A stretch of 64,000 nucleotides of DNA. Origin: Roseivivax lentus. GTDB lineage: Bacteria; Pseudomonadota; Alphaproteobacteria; Rhodobacterales; Rhodobacteraceae. Location: assembly GCF_900156805.1 (NCBI RefSeq), contig NZ_FTOQ01000012.1, positions 55,754 through 119,753 of the forward strand, in the 5' to 3' direction. The notes beneath the pieces were generated by a model. The model was not told where the DNA came from. It ran no database searches and was given only the letters and a program-made list of their open reading frames with translations. Both the position numbers and the translations under genes were made by a program. Shown in pieces: positions 35,601 through 43,953 of the stretch. Each line of letters starts with the position of its first letter. Position 1 is the stretch's first letter.

Positions 35601-37555
35601 ATCGGCGGGTTCTCGCCGCTGTCTTTCTTCGGCATGGCCTCGAGCAGCGCCTGGGCGGCCACCGCGGCGATGGCCTCGTCGCCGGGGCGCATCGTCGTAA
35701 TCGGCTCGAGATGGCGGTTCGAGCGGTGGTTGCAGGCCACGCAGCGCGGCAGGTAGCGCGTGCCGTCATCGGGATCCTCGGTCAGCGTGACCGCCTCGAG
35801 CCTCACCGCGCCGGGGGTGTCGTCGTCCATCACCGCCCCGTTGGCGGGATCGACATGGATGACCATCGTGTCGGGGTGGTCCTCCTCCTCGCCATCCTCC
35901 TCGTGGGCGGCCCCGCCGGGCACGAGGCGCAGAAGGTGGCGCGGCCCGGTTCCGGGCTGGGCGGAGTAGCCCAGGGGGCTCTCGAAAGCTTCGAGATAGG
36001 GCTCGCCGCAATTGCGGCAGACGAGAAGCTCGAAGGCGGGGTGCTCTTCCTCGTCCCGATCGGCCCCGATCACGACCTCGGAGACCTGGTCCGGGGCCCC
36101 TGCATCGAGCGCGAGCCCGATCCGGTCGGGCGCGCGGGAGATCAGGTGATAGCGCGCGGGCAGGAGCGGGAAGACGGCGGCGTCCCTGCTGACCGCCAGC
36201 ACGCCGATCGAGATGAGCCCGGTCAGGGCCGGGATGTCATCCGAGCCGGCATCGGGGAAGACCGCGCGGGCGAGCACGGGCAGGGGGACGGATCCCTCTT
36301 CAAGCCTGTGCGCGAGTGTGCAGATCTCGGTGAGGGTGCCGAGCTTTGCGATCATGGCATCGCCCAGGCTCTCACCCTCGGGGACCGCAAGCTCGGGCAG
36401 CGACAGAAGGTCGGCCTCGAAGTTCCAGTCCGCGGGATCCATCGGGTGTCCGGATTTCGCGGCCTCGCGCGCCGCGGCCGCGAGCGCGCCCGCCTCGGCC
36501 CATTGCCGCGGCGAGAGGCCGCTGGGGGCAGGGCTCTTCGACAATGCGGGATGGGTCTTGCGCGCCGAGGTGATGATCGCACGCTCGCCGGCGAAGGGCT
36601 CGCCGAACAGGCGTTCCGCGAAGTCTGCAAGCTCGCCCTTGCGTGCCGGGTCGAGCGAGGCCGAAGTGCCGATGCAGCGGACCTGCCCGTCGGGCAGGCC
36701 GAGATGGGCCTTCAACCGCCGCAACAGGAAAGAGACCTCGATTGCCTGGGCGCCGGCATAGGTGTGGATCTCGTCGAGCACGATGGCGCGCAACCGGGCC
36801 GCCTGCAGGAGCGGGCGGTTGGTGGGCAGAAGCAGGATATGCTCCAGCATCGCGTAGTTGGTGATCAGGATATGCGGCGGCCGGGCGCGCATCTCCGCAC
36901 GCGACAAGAGCCAGTTGTCTGACACTTCGGCATCCTCGCCGAAGGCTTCGAGAAAGCTCGGTGTTTCCCTGAGCCGTGTGATTTCCTCGGCGCGGGTGGC
37001 GCTGGCTTTGACCTGGCCGGTATAGCGGCCAAGCGTGATGCCGGGATTGCCGAGATCGCGGAAGAGAAGCGCGGCGATCCGGTTCAGCTGGTCGTTGGCA
37101 AGCGCGTTGAGCGGGTAGACGAGGATCGCGCGCACGCCGGGCGTGGCGAGATCGCCATCTTTCAGGATGTCGTCGATGAGCGGGTAGAGAAAGGACTCGG
37201 TCTTGCCCGAGCCGGTGCCGGTGGCGACGAGGTAGTTCTCGTCACGCAGGAGCGCTGCTTCCTGGTGCGCATGCAGCGGTCGTGACCAGATGCCGGGCGC
37301 GGTCTCGGCAAAGGCGGACCACGCCGGTGCGAGCAGCCCGTCGGCCATCAAGGTCTCGAGGCTGCGGCCCTTCTCGAAATCCGGCAGCGTTTCGACATAG
37401 GGGCCCTTAACGAAGGTCATCCGGGCGATCTGCGCGCGTAGTTCTGCGGCGAGATGGGGTGCGCGGATGTCGTTGACCGGCGAGGAGGTTGAGACGAAGC
37501 GCGCGAGCGTGTCGTTGAGCTGGCCGCGGAACGCGTTGGGGTCGAGATCGGTCAT
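32609..37555 (-). CDS. SF2 DEAD/DEAH helicase with DUF1998-like zinc C-terminus (1648 residues)
   Basis: A large DNA-acting helicase. Motif I is ATGTGSGKTESF (Lys118), motif II is VLDEIHTY (Asp261), motif III GTSASL, and motif VI QQRAGRAGRRAQ. Two Cys-rich segments (YQCTICGGRTQF..CQAVGCDG, and VCEACKSPQ..PHCHQCGAAF) suggest zinc ribbons. The C-terminus has VLYDAVSGGAGYA and CRNPHCITSCTRCVNDYSNQ, the four-cysteine signature of DUF1998 domains. Helicases with DUF1998 occur in DISARM, Druantia and MrfA-type repair. It overlaps both neighbours by four bases, so the three are one transcript. In this context it would translocate on DNA for the system. Confidence 0.92.
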   Translation of the reverse strand: MTDLDPNAFRGQLNDTLARFVSTSSPVNDIRAPHLAAELRAQIARMTFVKGPYVETLPDFEKGRSLETLMADGLLAPAWSAFAETAPGIWSRPLHAHQEAALLRDENYLVATGTGSGKTESFLYPLIDDILKDGDLATPGVRAILVYPLNALANDQLNRIAALLFRDLGNPGITLGRYTGQVKASATRAEEITRLRETPSFLEAFGEDAEVSDNWLLSRAEMRARPPHILITNYAMLEHILLLPTNRPLLQAARLRAIVLDEIHTYAGAQAIEVSFLLRRLKAHLGLPDGQVRCIGTSASLDPARKGELADFAERLFGEPFAGERAIITSARKTHPALSKSPAPSGLSPRQWAEAGALAAAAREAAKSGHPMDPADWNFEADLLSLPELAVPEGESLGDAMIAKLGTLTEICTLAHRLEEGSVPLPVLARAVFPDAGSDDIPALTGLISIGVLAVSRDAAVFPLLPARYHLISRAPDRIGLALDAGAPDQVSEVVIGADRDEEEHPAFELLVCRNCGEPYLEAFESPLGYSAQPGTGPRHLLRLVPGGAAHEEDGEEEDHPDTMVIHVDPANGAVMDDDTPGAVRLEAVTLTEDPDDGTRYLPRCVACNHRSNRHLEPITTMRPGDEAIAAVAAQALLEAMPKKDSGENPPMGGRNLLVFSDNRQDAAFFAPFFERTSRDQAIRAAMLRVIETGGRTDIDNLVGAVERELRRDGLRLYRPGVVPALETGTNQYQRLKALIAAELTVFGRGRLSLEGFGLIGIDYAHIARPVRAVENALPDALKPHAEAFVRYLLKIAREHRAISDTESGMIDLTDESIWTRIAAHRGRCITREKNARATLALALIPATGYEGRSRFFQLLRKMAAACDTEITDMEIRDALVGFWRAIEAPRSMTATHGVGRGLKLDADFFIVPGTEVALYQCTICGGRTQFDTAGVCQAVGCDGHLEEIPKSERETLSSRNHYVARYRERPLMGIAREHTAAIAGQVRARIEEDFKAGEVNLLSCTTTMEMGVDLGDLEAVHCKNVPPSIANYQQRAGRAGRRAQVAPIVLTTARSGRYDRATFEAFGEYLAAKPIIPYLSLDNAGFFQRHQVSMLLARFLEHRLASYDRSGAPRLRDVLGEVLTDAARDDFHADLDYWLSGASDAVTAAADLGQRLPPAHAGIALDTAGLRAAFHDRVMQFADAAWGRWGVMQAAIDALEEERQGVDKTDAKALQRIDRPASALRTQQRLYLNQFLVDQLSRRAVIPTYSFPVHSVSLEVLNSAGQTADSALLELDRDGAIGISEYAPGSEVVAGGRVWTSVGISKRSRFTGNDAFVDRARYRVCEACKSPQITSSGVDPDPHCHQCGAAFSAIARTREFIRPHGFLTSVADSEGRDPGASRVRPVVADEALLLTEAPRSRYTETDIPGLLTFHAPGSNRPDAELGRIITVNRGRHRGGFAWCRACEHAVPVQGTGPDRAWQAPQQIAAHTNPRTGLDCRADPTQTLYPIDLAHVFETNVRALLFDAIPRSPDGEDLSGHTTLGRTLQEALRLGAAELLETNPRDLRALLQRLDGFLVIVLYDAVSGGAGYATRLTREDGFRARDLLFAAHRILDCRNPHCITSCTRCVNDYSNQRLWPEFDRAPARAWIETILRDAGVTPLSCTGT

Positions 37556-40500
37556 GTCTGTCTTTCAAGCTGGGTCGCGGCATGGCCCCAGAGGGGGCGG
37601 AAATAGGCAAAGACCTCGATGCCCGCGCGCAGCATCAGCGTCAGCGCCGGGCCGATGTCCTCGATCTCGAGCCCGGTGCGGTGCGAAATCCCGGCGACAT
37701 GTTCCGCGAGGTCGTTCAAGGCGGCGGCCCGGGCGAAGCGCTCAATGGCGACCACGATCCGGGCGGGAACCGGGTCGCCCCCGCCGCCGCTGTCGAAGGC
37801 GCGGATCTTGTCGAGATCGCCCGCATAGGGCTCGATGATGAGCCGCACGGTGCGGGCCAGCGGTTCGTCCCCGGTCAGCTCGCGCAGGTCTGTCTCGGTG
37901 AGCTTGAAGCGCAGCGAACGGAACGCATTCGAGAGCTTCCATCCGGCGAGCGCCTCGGGCAAGCCTGCATCGCTGTCCACGCGGTCGATCCAGTCCTGCA
38001 GCGGGCGGTCCCCGCGGGGATCGGGCAGGTCCGGCACCGCGGGCATGTGCGCCATCGTGCCAAGGCCGTCGAGTCCGGTGGCCGGGTCGAGACCGGAAAG
38101 CGCGACGGGGGTGGATTCGAAGATCCAGGGGGCGACGCCCACGAGGTCGTGGCGCGGCGTGGCGTTCTCTCCGCCGGGGATCGCCAGGAGCGGGAATTTG
38201 ATGGCGCCGACCATGCGCGAGGCCCCGACGCTGTTGATGCAGGCGCGGTAAGCTGGGGAAAGCGCACGGCGCATCTGATCTCCCAGCGCGGCCGGGCTGC
38301 GCGCGGCCAGATAGGTGGCGAGGCGCTTGAGGCTGGCGCTGTCCGCGGTGGCGAGATGCCCGGGCAGCCCGATCGCCACGGTCACGTCGTCGGCATCGGC
38401 GACAGGCTCGAAATCCGGGCTGCCGGCGACGCGCCCGAGGAGCGTGAGGCGGCCCGGCGGGAGGCGGTCAACATGCGCGATGCGGATCGACAGGGCGCCT
38501 GTATCAAGATTGTGCTGGACAGTGACGCCGGGAGGCGGGGGCATGGGGACCGGACGGCGCCCGAGCGATGTGTCGCCCTGGTCGACAGTGCCATCGGCAC
38601 GCTCGATCCGGAAACGCAGCGCGTCGACCGGTACCCCCGGCGTGATATCGAGCCGGATTTCGCTGTCGGTCTCGGCAAAAGCGATCTGACGCGGGTCGTC
38701 GAGATGATGGATACGGGCGAGGACGTCGATCCGGCCGTCCGCGCGCCGCAGGGCGATGCGGTCGTCCCCGGTCGGGGCCTCGATCTGGCTTGCGCCGATC
38801 TCCCACTTGGTGCGGGCAACGAAAGGGCGCGGGGTTGTCTTGCCGAGCACCAGGAGGTCGGCGGTGGCGTCCCGGGAGGCCAGAATAAGCGTGTCGTAAC
38901 GCGCCTGGTGGCCCAGGACGAGGGTTCGGCCGCGGGGCACGCGGTCGCGGCCTCTGTCCTCCTGGCGATGGTGCCAGAGCACTTCCCGCTGCAGCACGAG
39001 AGCGAACTCCCGCACCTCCTCGCCGTCGGTGATCCCGAGGATGGGTGCCTCGACATCGGCCTGTTCGTCGACCTCGAGGCCGTTCATCGTCTCCCTGAGC
39101 CCGGCGCTGCGGGCGGCGTTCCAGTTCCCGGGCTTCGGCATCGTCGCGGGATCGCCATCAAGCCGGCTCATCCCGGGCCAGATCCAGGCCGCGGTCGCGA
39201 GCTCGGCCCGCGCCTCGTCGTCCCCGGCGGCCCCGGGGGCCAGGACCTCGAAGCGCACCCGGACCGGGTCGCCCTGCTGGTCGAGGCCCAGATCGGAAAA
39301 GGCAATGCGCGCCTGCCCATCGGCATCGACGGTGATTTCCCGGAAGGCCCGCGTGTCGCCGTGGCGGGCGCGAAGGATGCGGGTGCGCCCGCCGATCTCG
39401 GGGTCGAGCTGGATGATCAATGCGCCGTCGCACGACAGAAGTCGGCGGGAAGCGTCATGGGCCAGCGCAGTGCTTTCGATCCAGATGGTGGTCTCGGCAG
39501 GGCGGGTGAAGGAAAGCACCTGCCCGTCGTCAAAGGTGACGCGATCGCCGGTGCCGATCCACGCGACCCGGAAGCGGGGATCCTCTGCTGGCAGGCCTTC
39601 GCCGAAGCCGACGGTGGTGAAGACGCGTTGGGATAGGATGACGAGGTTTTGTGCCGCCACGCCGAGCAGGTCATTGGTCGCCGGTCTGCGTGCGAGAAGG
39701 GTGCCGCTATCGGCGTCGAAAACCAAAACTTCGTCGGGGTCCGGTGCCAGGTCGAAATCATGTGACCGGCCGTCGCAGTTCCATACCAGGCGCTGGGGCC
39801 ATGGACTGGGGATGCGCAGCGTTCCGCCGGACTTGAGAGGCGTTGGGACCGCCCCAAGCTTGATCGATTGGCTCAGGCGGGAGCTTTCGGCCTCGATGGC
39901 GAGGGTTGTGCCGGACCAGAAGGTAACGGGCGGTCCGACCAAGTCCGAACGATGGCGTCCGTAGCGTGCCAGGGCGCGGTCATAGGCTTCGAAGAGGTGT
40001 GTCTCTCTCGGGCTTTGCGCAGTGACCCCACGGCGCCATTGATCGAAACGCCGTGCGCAATGCGCAGACTGATCAAACCTGATCGTGGCCCGCAGGCGCG
40101 TCAGTCCGGATGGAGCGCCCCATTCGACCGCATGGCGCTGCCAGTCTCGAGCGGCGGATGTGTCTTCCGTGGCCGGCGGCCCGTAAGAGAGTGCCATCCA
40201 GGCGAAGGCCTGGGCCAGGTGGGTATGCTGCCCCTGGGCAGGGCCCAGTGGGATGAAGAACAAATCGGGTTTATTGATGAGCGGAATGGGCAGACCGATT
40301 TTCCGGGCGGCTCGCCGGAAACTTCCCTTCAGGGCGTTGCGGCTTTGCGTATCGGAGAAATCGTCGTGCAGGAACTCCGCGATGTGGTGATAGACCTCCA
40401 TATCCGCGACCGCGTAGTTTTCCGCAAGCGGCGCGAGAATGCCCCAGATGGCCATTGTCGGGCATCGCTCCAGCATCGAAGTGATGGAGAAATGTCTGAG

Positions 40501-40635
40501 CGCCTTAAGGGCTTTCTCCTGCAGATCTGCGGGAACGTTCATGTCCGCAGGAAACGGGGTCGATCCTGCGCCAGTGCGAAGGCGGGTAAACTCGGCTTCG
40601 AGATCGTCCGGAGTGAAAAGGAATGCGTGTGTCAA
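37552..40635 (-). CDS. 1027-residue protein of unknown family, first gene of candidate system
   Basis: Starts MTHAFLFTPDDLEAEFTRLR at 40635 and ends four bases into the helicase start. Residues 1-250 are helical with several Trp/Arg-rich segments (FDQWRRGVTAQS). Residues 250-800 look like repeated beta-sandwich domains, with many short beta strands and turns and few cysteines. The last 230 residues are again helical (RLIIEPYAGDLDKIR, FAYFRPLWGHAAT). There is no signal peptide, transmembrane helix or recognisable catalytic motif. Position as the leading gene of a helicase-ATPase operon suggests a recognition or scaffold subunit. I cannot assign a family by eye. Confidence 0.8.
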   Translation of the reverse strand: MTHAFLFTPDDLEAEFTRLRTGAGSTPFPADMNVPADLQEKALKALRHFSITSMLERCPTMAIWGILAPLAENYAVADMEVYHHIAEFLHDDFSDTQSRNALKGSFRRAARKIGLPIPLINKPDLFFIPLGPAQGQHTHLAQAFAWMALSYGPPATEDTSAARDWQRHAVEWGAPSGLTRLRATIRFDQSAHCARRFDQWRRGVTAQSPRETHLFEAYDRALARYGRHRSDLVGPPVTFWSGTTLAIEAESSRLSQSIKLGAVPTPLKSGGTLRIPSPWPQRLVWNCDGRSHDFDLAPDPDEVLVFDADSGTLLARRPATNDLLGVAAQNLVILSQRVFTTVGFGEGLPAEDPRFRVAWIGTGDRVTFDDGQVLSFTRPAETTIWIESTALAHDASRRLLSCDGALIIQLDPEIGGRTRILRARHGDTRAFREITVDADGQARIAFSDLGLDQQGDPVRVRFEVLAPGAAGDDEARAELATAAWIWPGMSRLDGDPATMPKPGNWNAARSAGLRETMNGLEVDEQADVEAPILGITDGEEVREFALVLQREVLWHHRQEDRGRDRVPRGRTLVLGHQARYDTLILASRDATADLLVLGKTTPRPFVARTKWEIGASQIEAPTGDDRIALRRADGRIDVLARIHHLDDPRQIAFAETDSEIRLDITPGVPVDALRFRIERADGTVDQGDTSLGRRPVPMPPPPGVTVQHNLDTGALSIRIAHVDRLPPGRLTLLGRVAGSPDFEPVADADDVTVAIGLPGHLATADSASLKRLATYLAARSPAALGDQMRRALSPAYRACINSVGASRMVGAIKFPLLAIPGGENATPRHDLVGVAPWIFESTPVALSGLDPATGLDGLGTMAHMPAVPDLPDPRGDRPLQDWIDRVDSDAGLPEALAGWKLSNAFRSLRFKLTETDLRELTGDEPLARTVRLIIEPYAGDLDKIRAFDSGGGGDPVPARIVVAIERFARAAALNDLAEHVAGISHRTGLEIEDIGPALTLMLRAGIEVFAYFRPLWGHAATQLERQT

Positions 40636-41418
40636 GGCGTGAAAGGTGCCTCTTTAAAATAATGTGCATGGTTTTCAAAGACCGCGTGTTTCTTTTTAAT
40701 TCATCTTGGTAACTACTTGGAGGGCATTCGGCGACAGCAAATTGCAAGGTGCAGCAAACCAGCTTTGCTCGGAACAGGTCAAGGTGGTGTTTCGAAGAAT
40801 TTTTTTTTATTTTTCTTGCAAGCCAGCATGGCGTCGAAGATGGCCTGCGTCAGGCCATTGCCGGGCACAATCGCCAAGCGATCATCAACAAGCACTACAC
40901 CGGGAACCGGACGGTCGAGATGAACGAGGCCGTAGACCAAGCAGAATTCGGCCTGGAGATCGCCGCACAGCCCGCGACACGGCTTCCCGATCATTCGCGA
41001 CTGCTGGTTGGGTGTTACTGTGCAGGACGTGTAAAGTTATCCGCCTCAGTCGGGCGGGTCGTGAAAGTCGCTTGAACGCCTCCACCGTGGATTGCGCAAA
41101 GCTATTCGAAGATACAGAAGGTATTGCAGGGGCTGTCAGATTTAGCCGCCTTTGCAGATTTTCTCTACACAACCTCAGGCTTCTGCCCTGCCAAGTCCAT
41201 ATTTGGCGACCTTTAAAAGCTGTCAATTTGGCCCGCGATGCGTTTGCCGAAAATTTCGCGCTAATTGCGCTATATTCTCTCTTAATTAGCAAATTTAGCA
41301 GGCAGCCTTCCGCCGCATCTTGCCTAATTCTCATTAGATTTCCAAGAAACGCCTCACTCGCGTTTTGGTGGCCCACTTTCGGGGCGTAGGTCCTTCTCGG
41401 AGTGAAGAGGAGGCGCAC
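40636..41418. other. AT-rich divergent intergenic region with recombinase relic and inverted repeat
   Basis: This 780-base stretch separates the leftward three-gene operon from the rightward recombination module and must hold both promoters. A plus-strand reading at about 40820-40980 (IAGHNRQAIINKHYTGNRTV, then MNEAVDQAEFGLEIA) looks like the tail of a tyrosine recombinase with the GH....Y spacing, but has no upstream domain. GCTAATT (41260-41266) and AATTAGC (41284-41290) form a seven-base inverted repeat with a 17-base spacer, next to the tandem-like TTAGCAAATTTAGCA. That could be a regulator or recombinase binding site. Confidence 0.45.
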
Positions 41419-41655
41419 ATGCCAAATAAAGAAAACGTAGAACGATACCTTACCACGCAAGAGGTCGCGAAACGGCTTCGACGCCATCCCCGGACGATCC
41501 GGGACTGGATCGTATCCGGATGTCCGACCTCGCGCGGAACCGTATTTCTCGACGCAACGAAGCCTGGAAAAAGCTGGTTGGTGCACCCGGACTGGCTCGC
41601 GCTCTTCGAGCATCGAATCCGCCCCATGAGGAAGGCGGATCTCGATCTCGAGTGA
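41419..41655 (+). CDS. Small MerR/excisionase-like helix-turn-helix protein
   Basis: A 78-residue protein. ATG 41419 (MPNKENVERYLTTQEVAKRL) has a strong GAGGAGG ribosome site six bases upstream, so I prefer it to the in-frame start at 41365. Residues 10-35 form a winged helix-turn-helix of the HTH_17/excisionase type (LTTQEVAKRLRRHPRTIRDW). The rest has SRGTVFLDATKPGKSWLVHP, a beta wing. It precedes the tyrosine recombinase by 28 bases in the same direction. It is likely a directionality factor or autoregulator of the recombination module. Confidence 0.8.
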   Translation: MPNKENVERYLTTQEVAKRLRRHPRTIRDWIVSGCPTSRGTVFLDATKPGKSWLVHPDWLALFEHRIRPMRKADLDLE

Positions 41656-41683
41656 GCGCAGAACCAAGCACGGGAGCAACTAC

Positions 41684-43777
41684 ATGACCTTACAACAAGA
41701 AATCCGGGATTACCTCGCGAGATCCGATATCAAGATGCGGGCACTTGCTCTGCAGGCGGGTCTTAATCCAAGGGCTGTGCAGGATATTCTCGACCTCCCT
41801 GGGATTCGGCCGGATCGGCGAACGCTGGACGCCCTTGGTGAGGTCATGGGGGTCCACCTTCCGACACCGGTAAAGCAAATGACCTATGCGAGGCTGATCG
41901 CCGATCTGTCGCGTATGACGGAAGATGGGAAGGCGGATCGTAGAAATCGCGTGCTGGCCTCTCGTGTGAGAAAATTCCTGGAAACCGCGGGCTGGGTTGC
42001 CGAAACCGAAATCGTCGATCGCCGACGTGCGGTCGAGAAGCTGGCCACCTGGTCAGCGGCAACCCTCGGTGTCTCGCAAGGCAGCTTCAACACCTACAAG
42101 TCCGACATTCTGACCGCCATTTCGTGTCATGGCGGGCGGAACAGGCCCACTGGCATTCGTGATGTGTCGGGCCTCTACCGCGAAATCCATGACTTGATTA
42201 CCAAGTCGGTTTTCCCAGACGATCTCAAGCTGATTTCCGGAGCGTTCCTGACTTACCTGGACCAGCAGGCGATCCAGCCTGCCGACATCACCACAGACGT
42301 TCTCAAGGAGTATTATCTGTATCGGCTGGCAGTCAGTCCGAAATGCGAAGCGAAATGCAAGAAACATGTGATGCGGATTTCAGCGCTCTGTACGCGCCTT
42401 GCAAGCGATCCCGCTTTTGCTTCATTCGGCTTCGAGGAGGTGGCGCATCCTTTCCCGGACGGCAGAAACAAACACGGTGTCGAGGCTGACCTGTTTTTCG
42501 GCGTGCTCTCTGAGTTCGATGGTTCGGTCTCCCGCTGGCTGAAGGGAGAGACGTCGCGCGATGGCCTTTCCCAGGAGGATTTTCTTACGCAACTCGACGC
42601 TGCGGAGGTCATGACCCCCGCCAATCCCAAGAAAGCCCTTCTCAAGAAGAGTACCGGTGGACGCAGGCGCTCTGAAGAAGAACGGCAATCCGCCGGCTTC
42701 CTGCTGCCAAATGAGACCTGGAGCGAAAAAACCATAAAGAACCGGCGCTACCAACTGATTGCTGGTGCGAAGGCGCTCTATGCGGCGCGTGGCTACCTGA
42801 TTGAGGACCTGACCGAATATACCGATCCGGACGTCGTGGAGAATGTCCTCGACGCCCTCAGCTCCGGGAATTCCGACGACGAGTTTCCCAGCGGCTATGT
42901 CGAGACGGTCGGCAAGACACTGAAGAAGCTGGCTCGGGACTATGTCGGGCGCTCTGCCGACGACGTGAACGCCATCGCGGACCATATCAAGGAACATGCA
43001 ATCGGCGAAGCCGGCATTTCGCGGCGCAACAAAGCTCGCCTGCGCCAGATCATTGGCGACAGGCAGCAATGCCTGATCGACCTGAGCGACATATTGATAG
43101 GAGAAGTGAACAGCACTCTCGCCGCAAAAGCGAGAAAGCGTCCTGGGGTCACCAGAGCAGACGCGCTTGGAGCGGAGGAGGTGCGCGACATCATGTGTGC
43201 CGTTGCGAGCGATATCCTGCTTGCCAGAGCGCCGCGACGGGCCAACGTGACCGGCATTCGTCTTTCCTGGATTTCCTGGATGGGCAGCACAGCGCGGATC
43301 GTCGTTCCGAATATCGAAGTGAAGGGACGCGACAGCGATGATCCGGACTTGCATATCCCGCTCGATGAATATGGGTCCGGTCGGCTGAAGGTGTTTCTCG
43401 ACAAGGCACGCCCGAAGGCGCTCCGACTGGGCGACGAGGACAATCCTTACCTGTTTCCAGCCCAGGGCGACAGAAGCACCAAGCAACAGCCCTATTCCGG
43501 GCTTCTGGAACGCCTGTCGAGGCACACAAAGCGTCTCGTAGGCCTGAAGATGAATCCGCACCTCTATCGGCACTTCCTCGGGTGGCTCTGGCTCAAGGAG
43601 GATCCTGATCGATTGCCCGATGTGCAGCGTCTGCTCGGCCACAAACGGCTTGAGACGACGCTCGCCCACTACGCGGAGATTGACGAAGACCTCGCGCTCG
43701 ACCGCTGGAGCAAATACCTGGCTGATCGGAAATCCCGGGAGCGCAAGAGCGGCAAAAAGACAAGGAAAACAGAATGA
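41684..43777 (+). CDS. Tyrosine recombinase/integrase, complete catalytic set (697 residues)
   Basis: A site-specific recombinase, much longer than the 300-400 residues of phage integrases. The first 200 residues include an HTH-like DNA-binding segment, and a core-binding region precedes the catalytic domain. Catalytic residues are recognisable: an Arg in the ARAPRRANVTGIRL region, Lys in VKGRD, His626 and Arg629 (HLYRH), His in LLGHKRLETT and the nucleophile Tyr663 (LAHYAEI). Its last codons overlap the 59-codon ORF by four bases (ATGA), so the module is coupled. It probably integrates or excises the island. Confidence 0.9.
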   Translation: MTLQQEIRDYLARSDIKMRALALQAGLNPRAVQDILDLPGIRPDRRTLDALGEVMGVHLPTPVKQMTYARLIADLSRMTEDGKADRRNRVLASRVRKFLETAGWVAETEIVDRRRAVEKLATWSAATLGVSQGSFNTYKSDILTAISCHGGRNRPTGIRDVSGLYREIHDLITKSVFPDDLKLISGAFLTYLDQQAIQPADITTDVLKEYYLYRLAVSPKCEAKCKKHVMRISALCTRLASDPAFASFGFEEVAHPFPDGRNKHGVEADLFFGVLSEFDGSVSRWLKGETSRDGLSQEDFLTQLDAAEVMTPANPKKALLKKSTGGRRRSEEERQSAGFLLPNETWSEKTIKNRRYQLIAGAKALYAARGYLIEDLTEYTDPDVVENVLDALSSGNSDDEFPSGYVETVGKTLKKLARDYVGRSADDVNAIADHIKEHAIGEAGISRRNKARLRQIIGDRQQCLIDLSDILIGEVNSTLAAKARKRPGVTRADALGAEEVRDIMCAVASDILLARAPRRANVTGIRLSWISWMGSTARIVVPNIEVKGRDSDDPDLHIPLDEYGSGRLKVFLDKARPKALRLGDEDNPYLFPAQGDRSTKQQPYSGLLERLSRHTKRLVGLKMNPHLYRHFLGWLWLKEDPDRLPDVQRLLGHKRLETTLAHYAEIDEDLALDRWSKYLADRKSRERKSGKKTRKTE

Positions 43778-43953
43778 AAGCGACACAAATAGCGTATCGG
43801 GATGCACGTCCGTCGCACGGACATCACGGCCACAATATCGGGAAGCATGCCTTCTGGATCGCCAACAGTACGACGCTGGCCAAAAAGCAAGGTGAGCCAT
43901 GGGCTGCAAGAGAAAGTCACCTCGCGCACAGAGTTTGCGGGAGGACCTTATGA
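43774..43953 (+). CDS. 59-residue overlapping small ORF between two recombinases
   Basis: The ATG at 43774 overlaps the TGA of the first recombinase (ATGA), and its own TGA at 43951-43953 overlaps an ATG at 43950 that starts the second recombinase. AAGGAAA precedes its start. The product starts MKATQIAYRDARPSHGHHGH and is His-rich and basic, with one Cys. I do not recognise it. The two exact ATGA junctions make a real translated link more likely than chance, either as a functional small protein or as a coupling leader. Confidence 0.55.
   Translation: MKATQIAYRDARPSHGHHGHNIGKHAFWIANSTTLAKKQGEPWAARESHLAHRVCGRTL

Noticed and set aside
26445..40635. Assignment of the three-gene operon to DISARM or Druantia
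   Set aside because: Only the DUF1998-type helicase is shared. A separate DrmB/DrmC, methylase or DruA-D/DruH partner is not visible, and the other two proteins do not match what I know of those systems.
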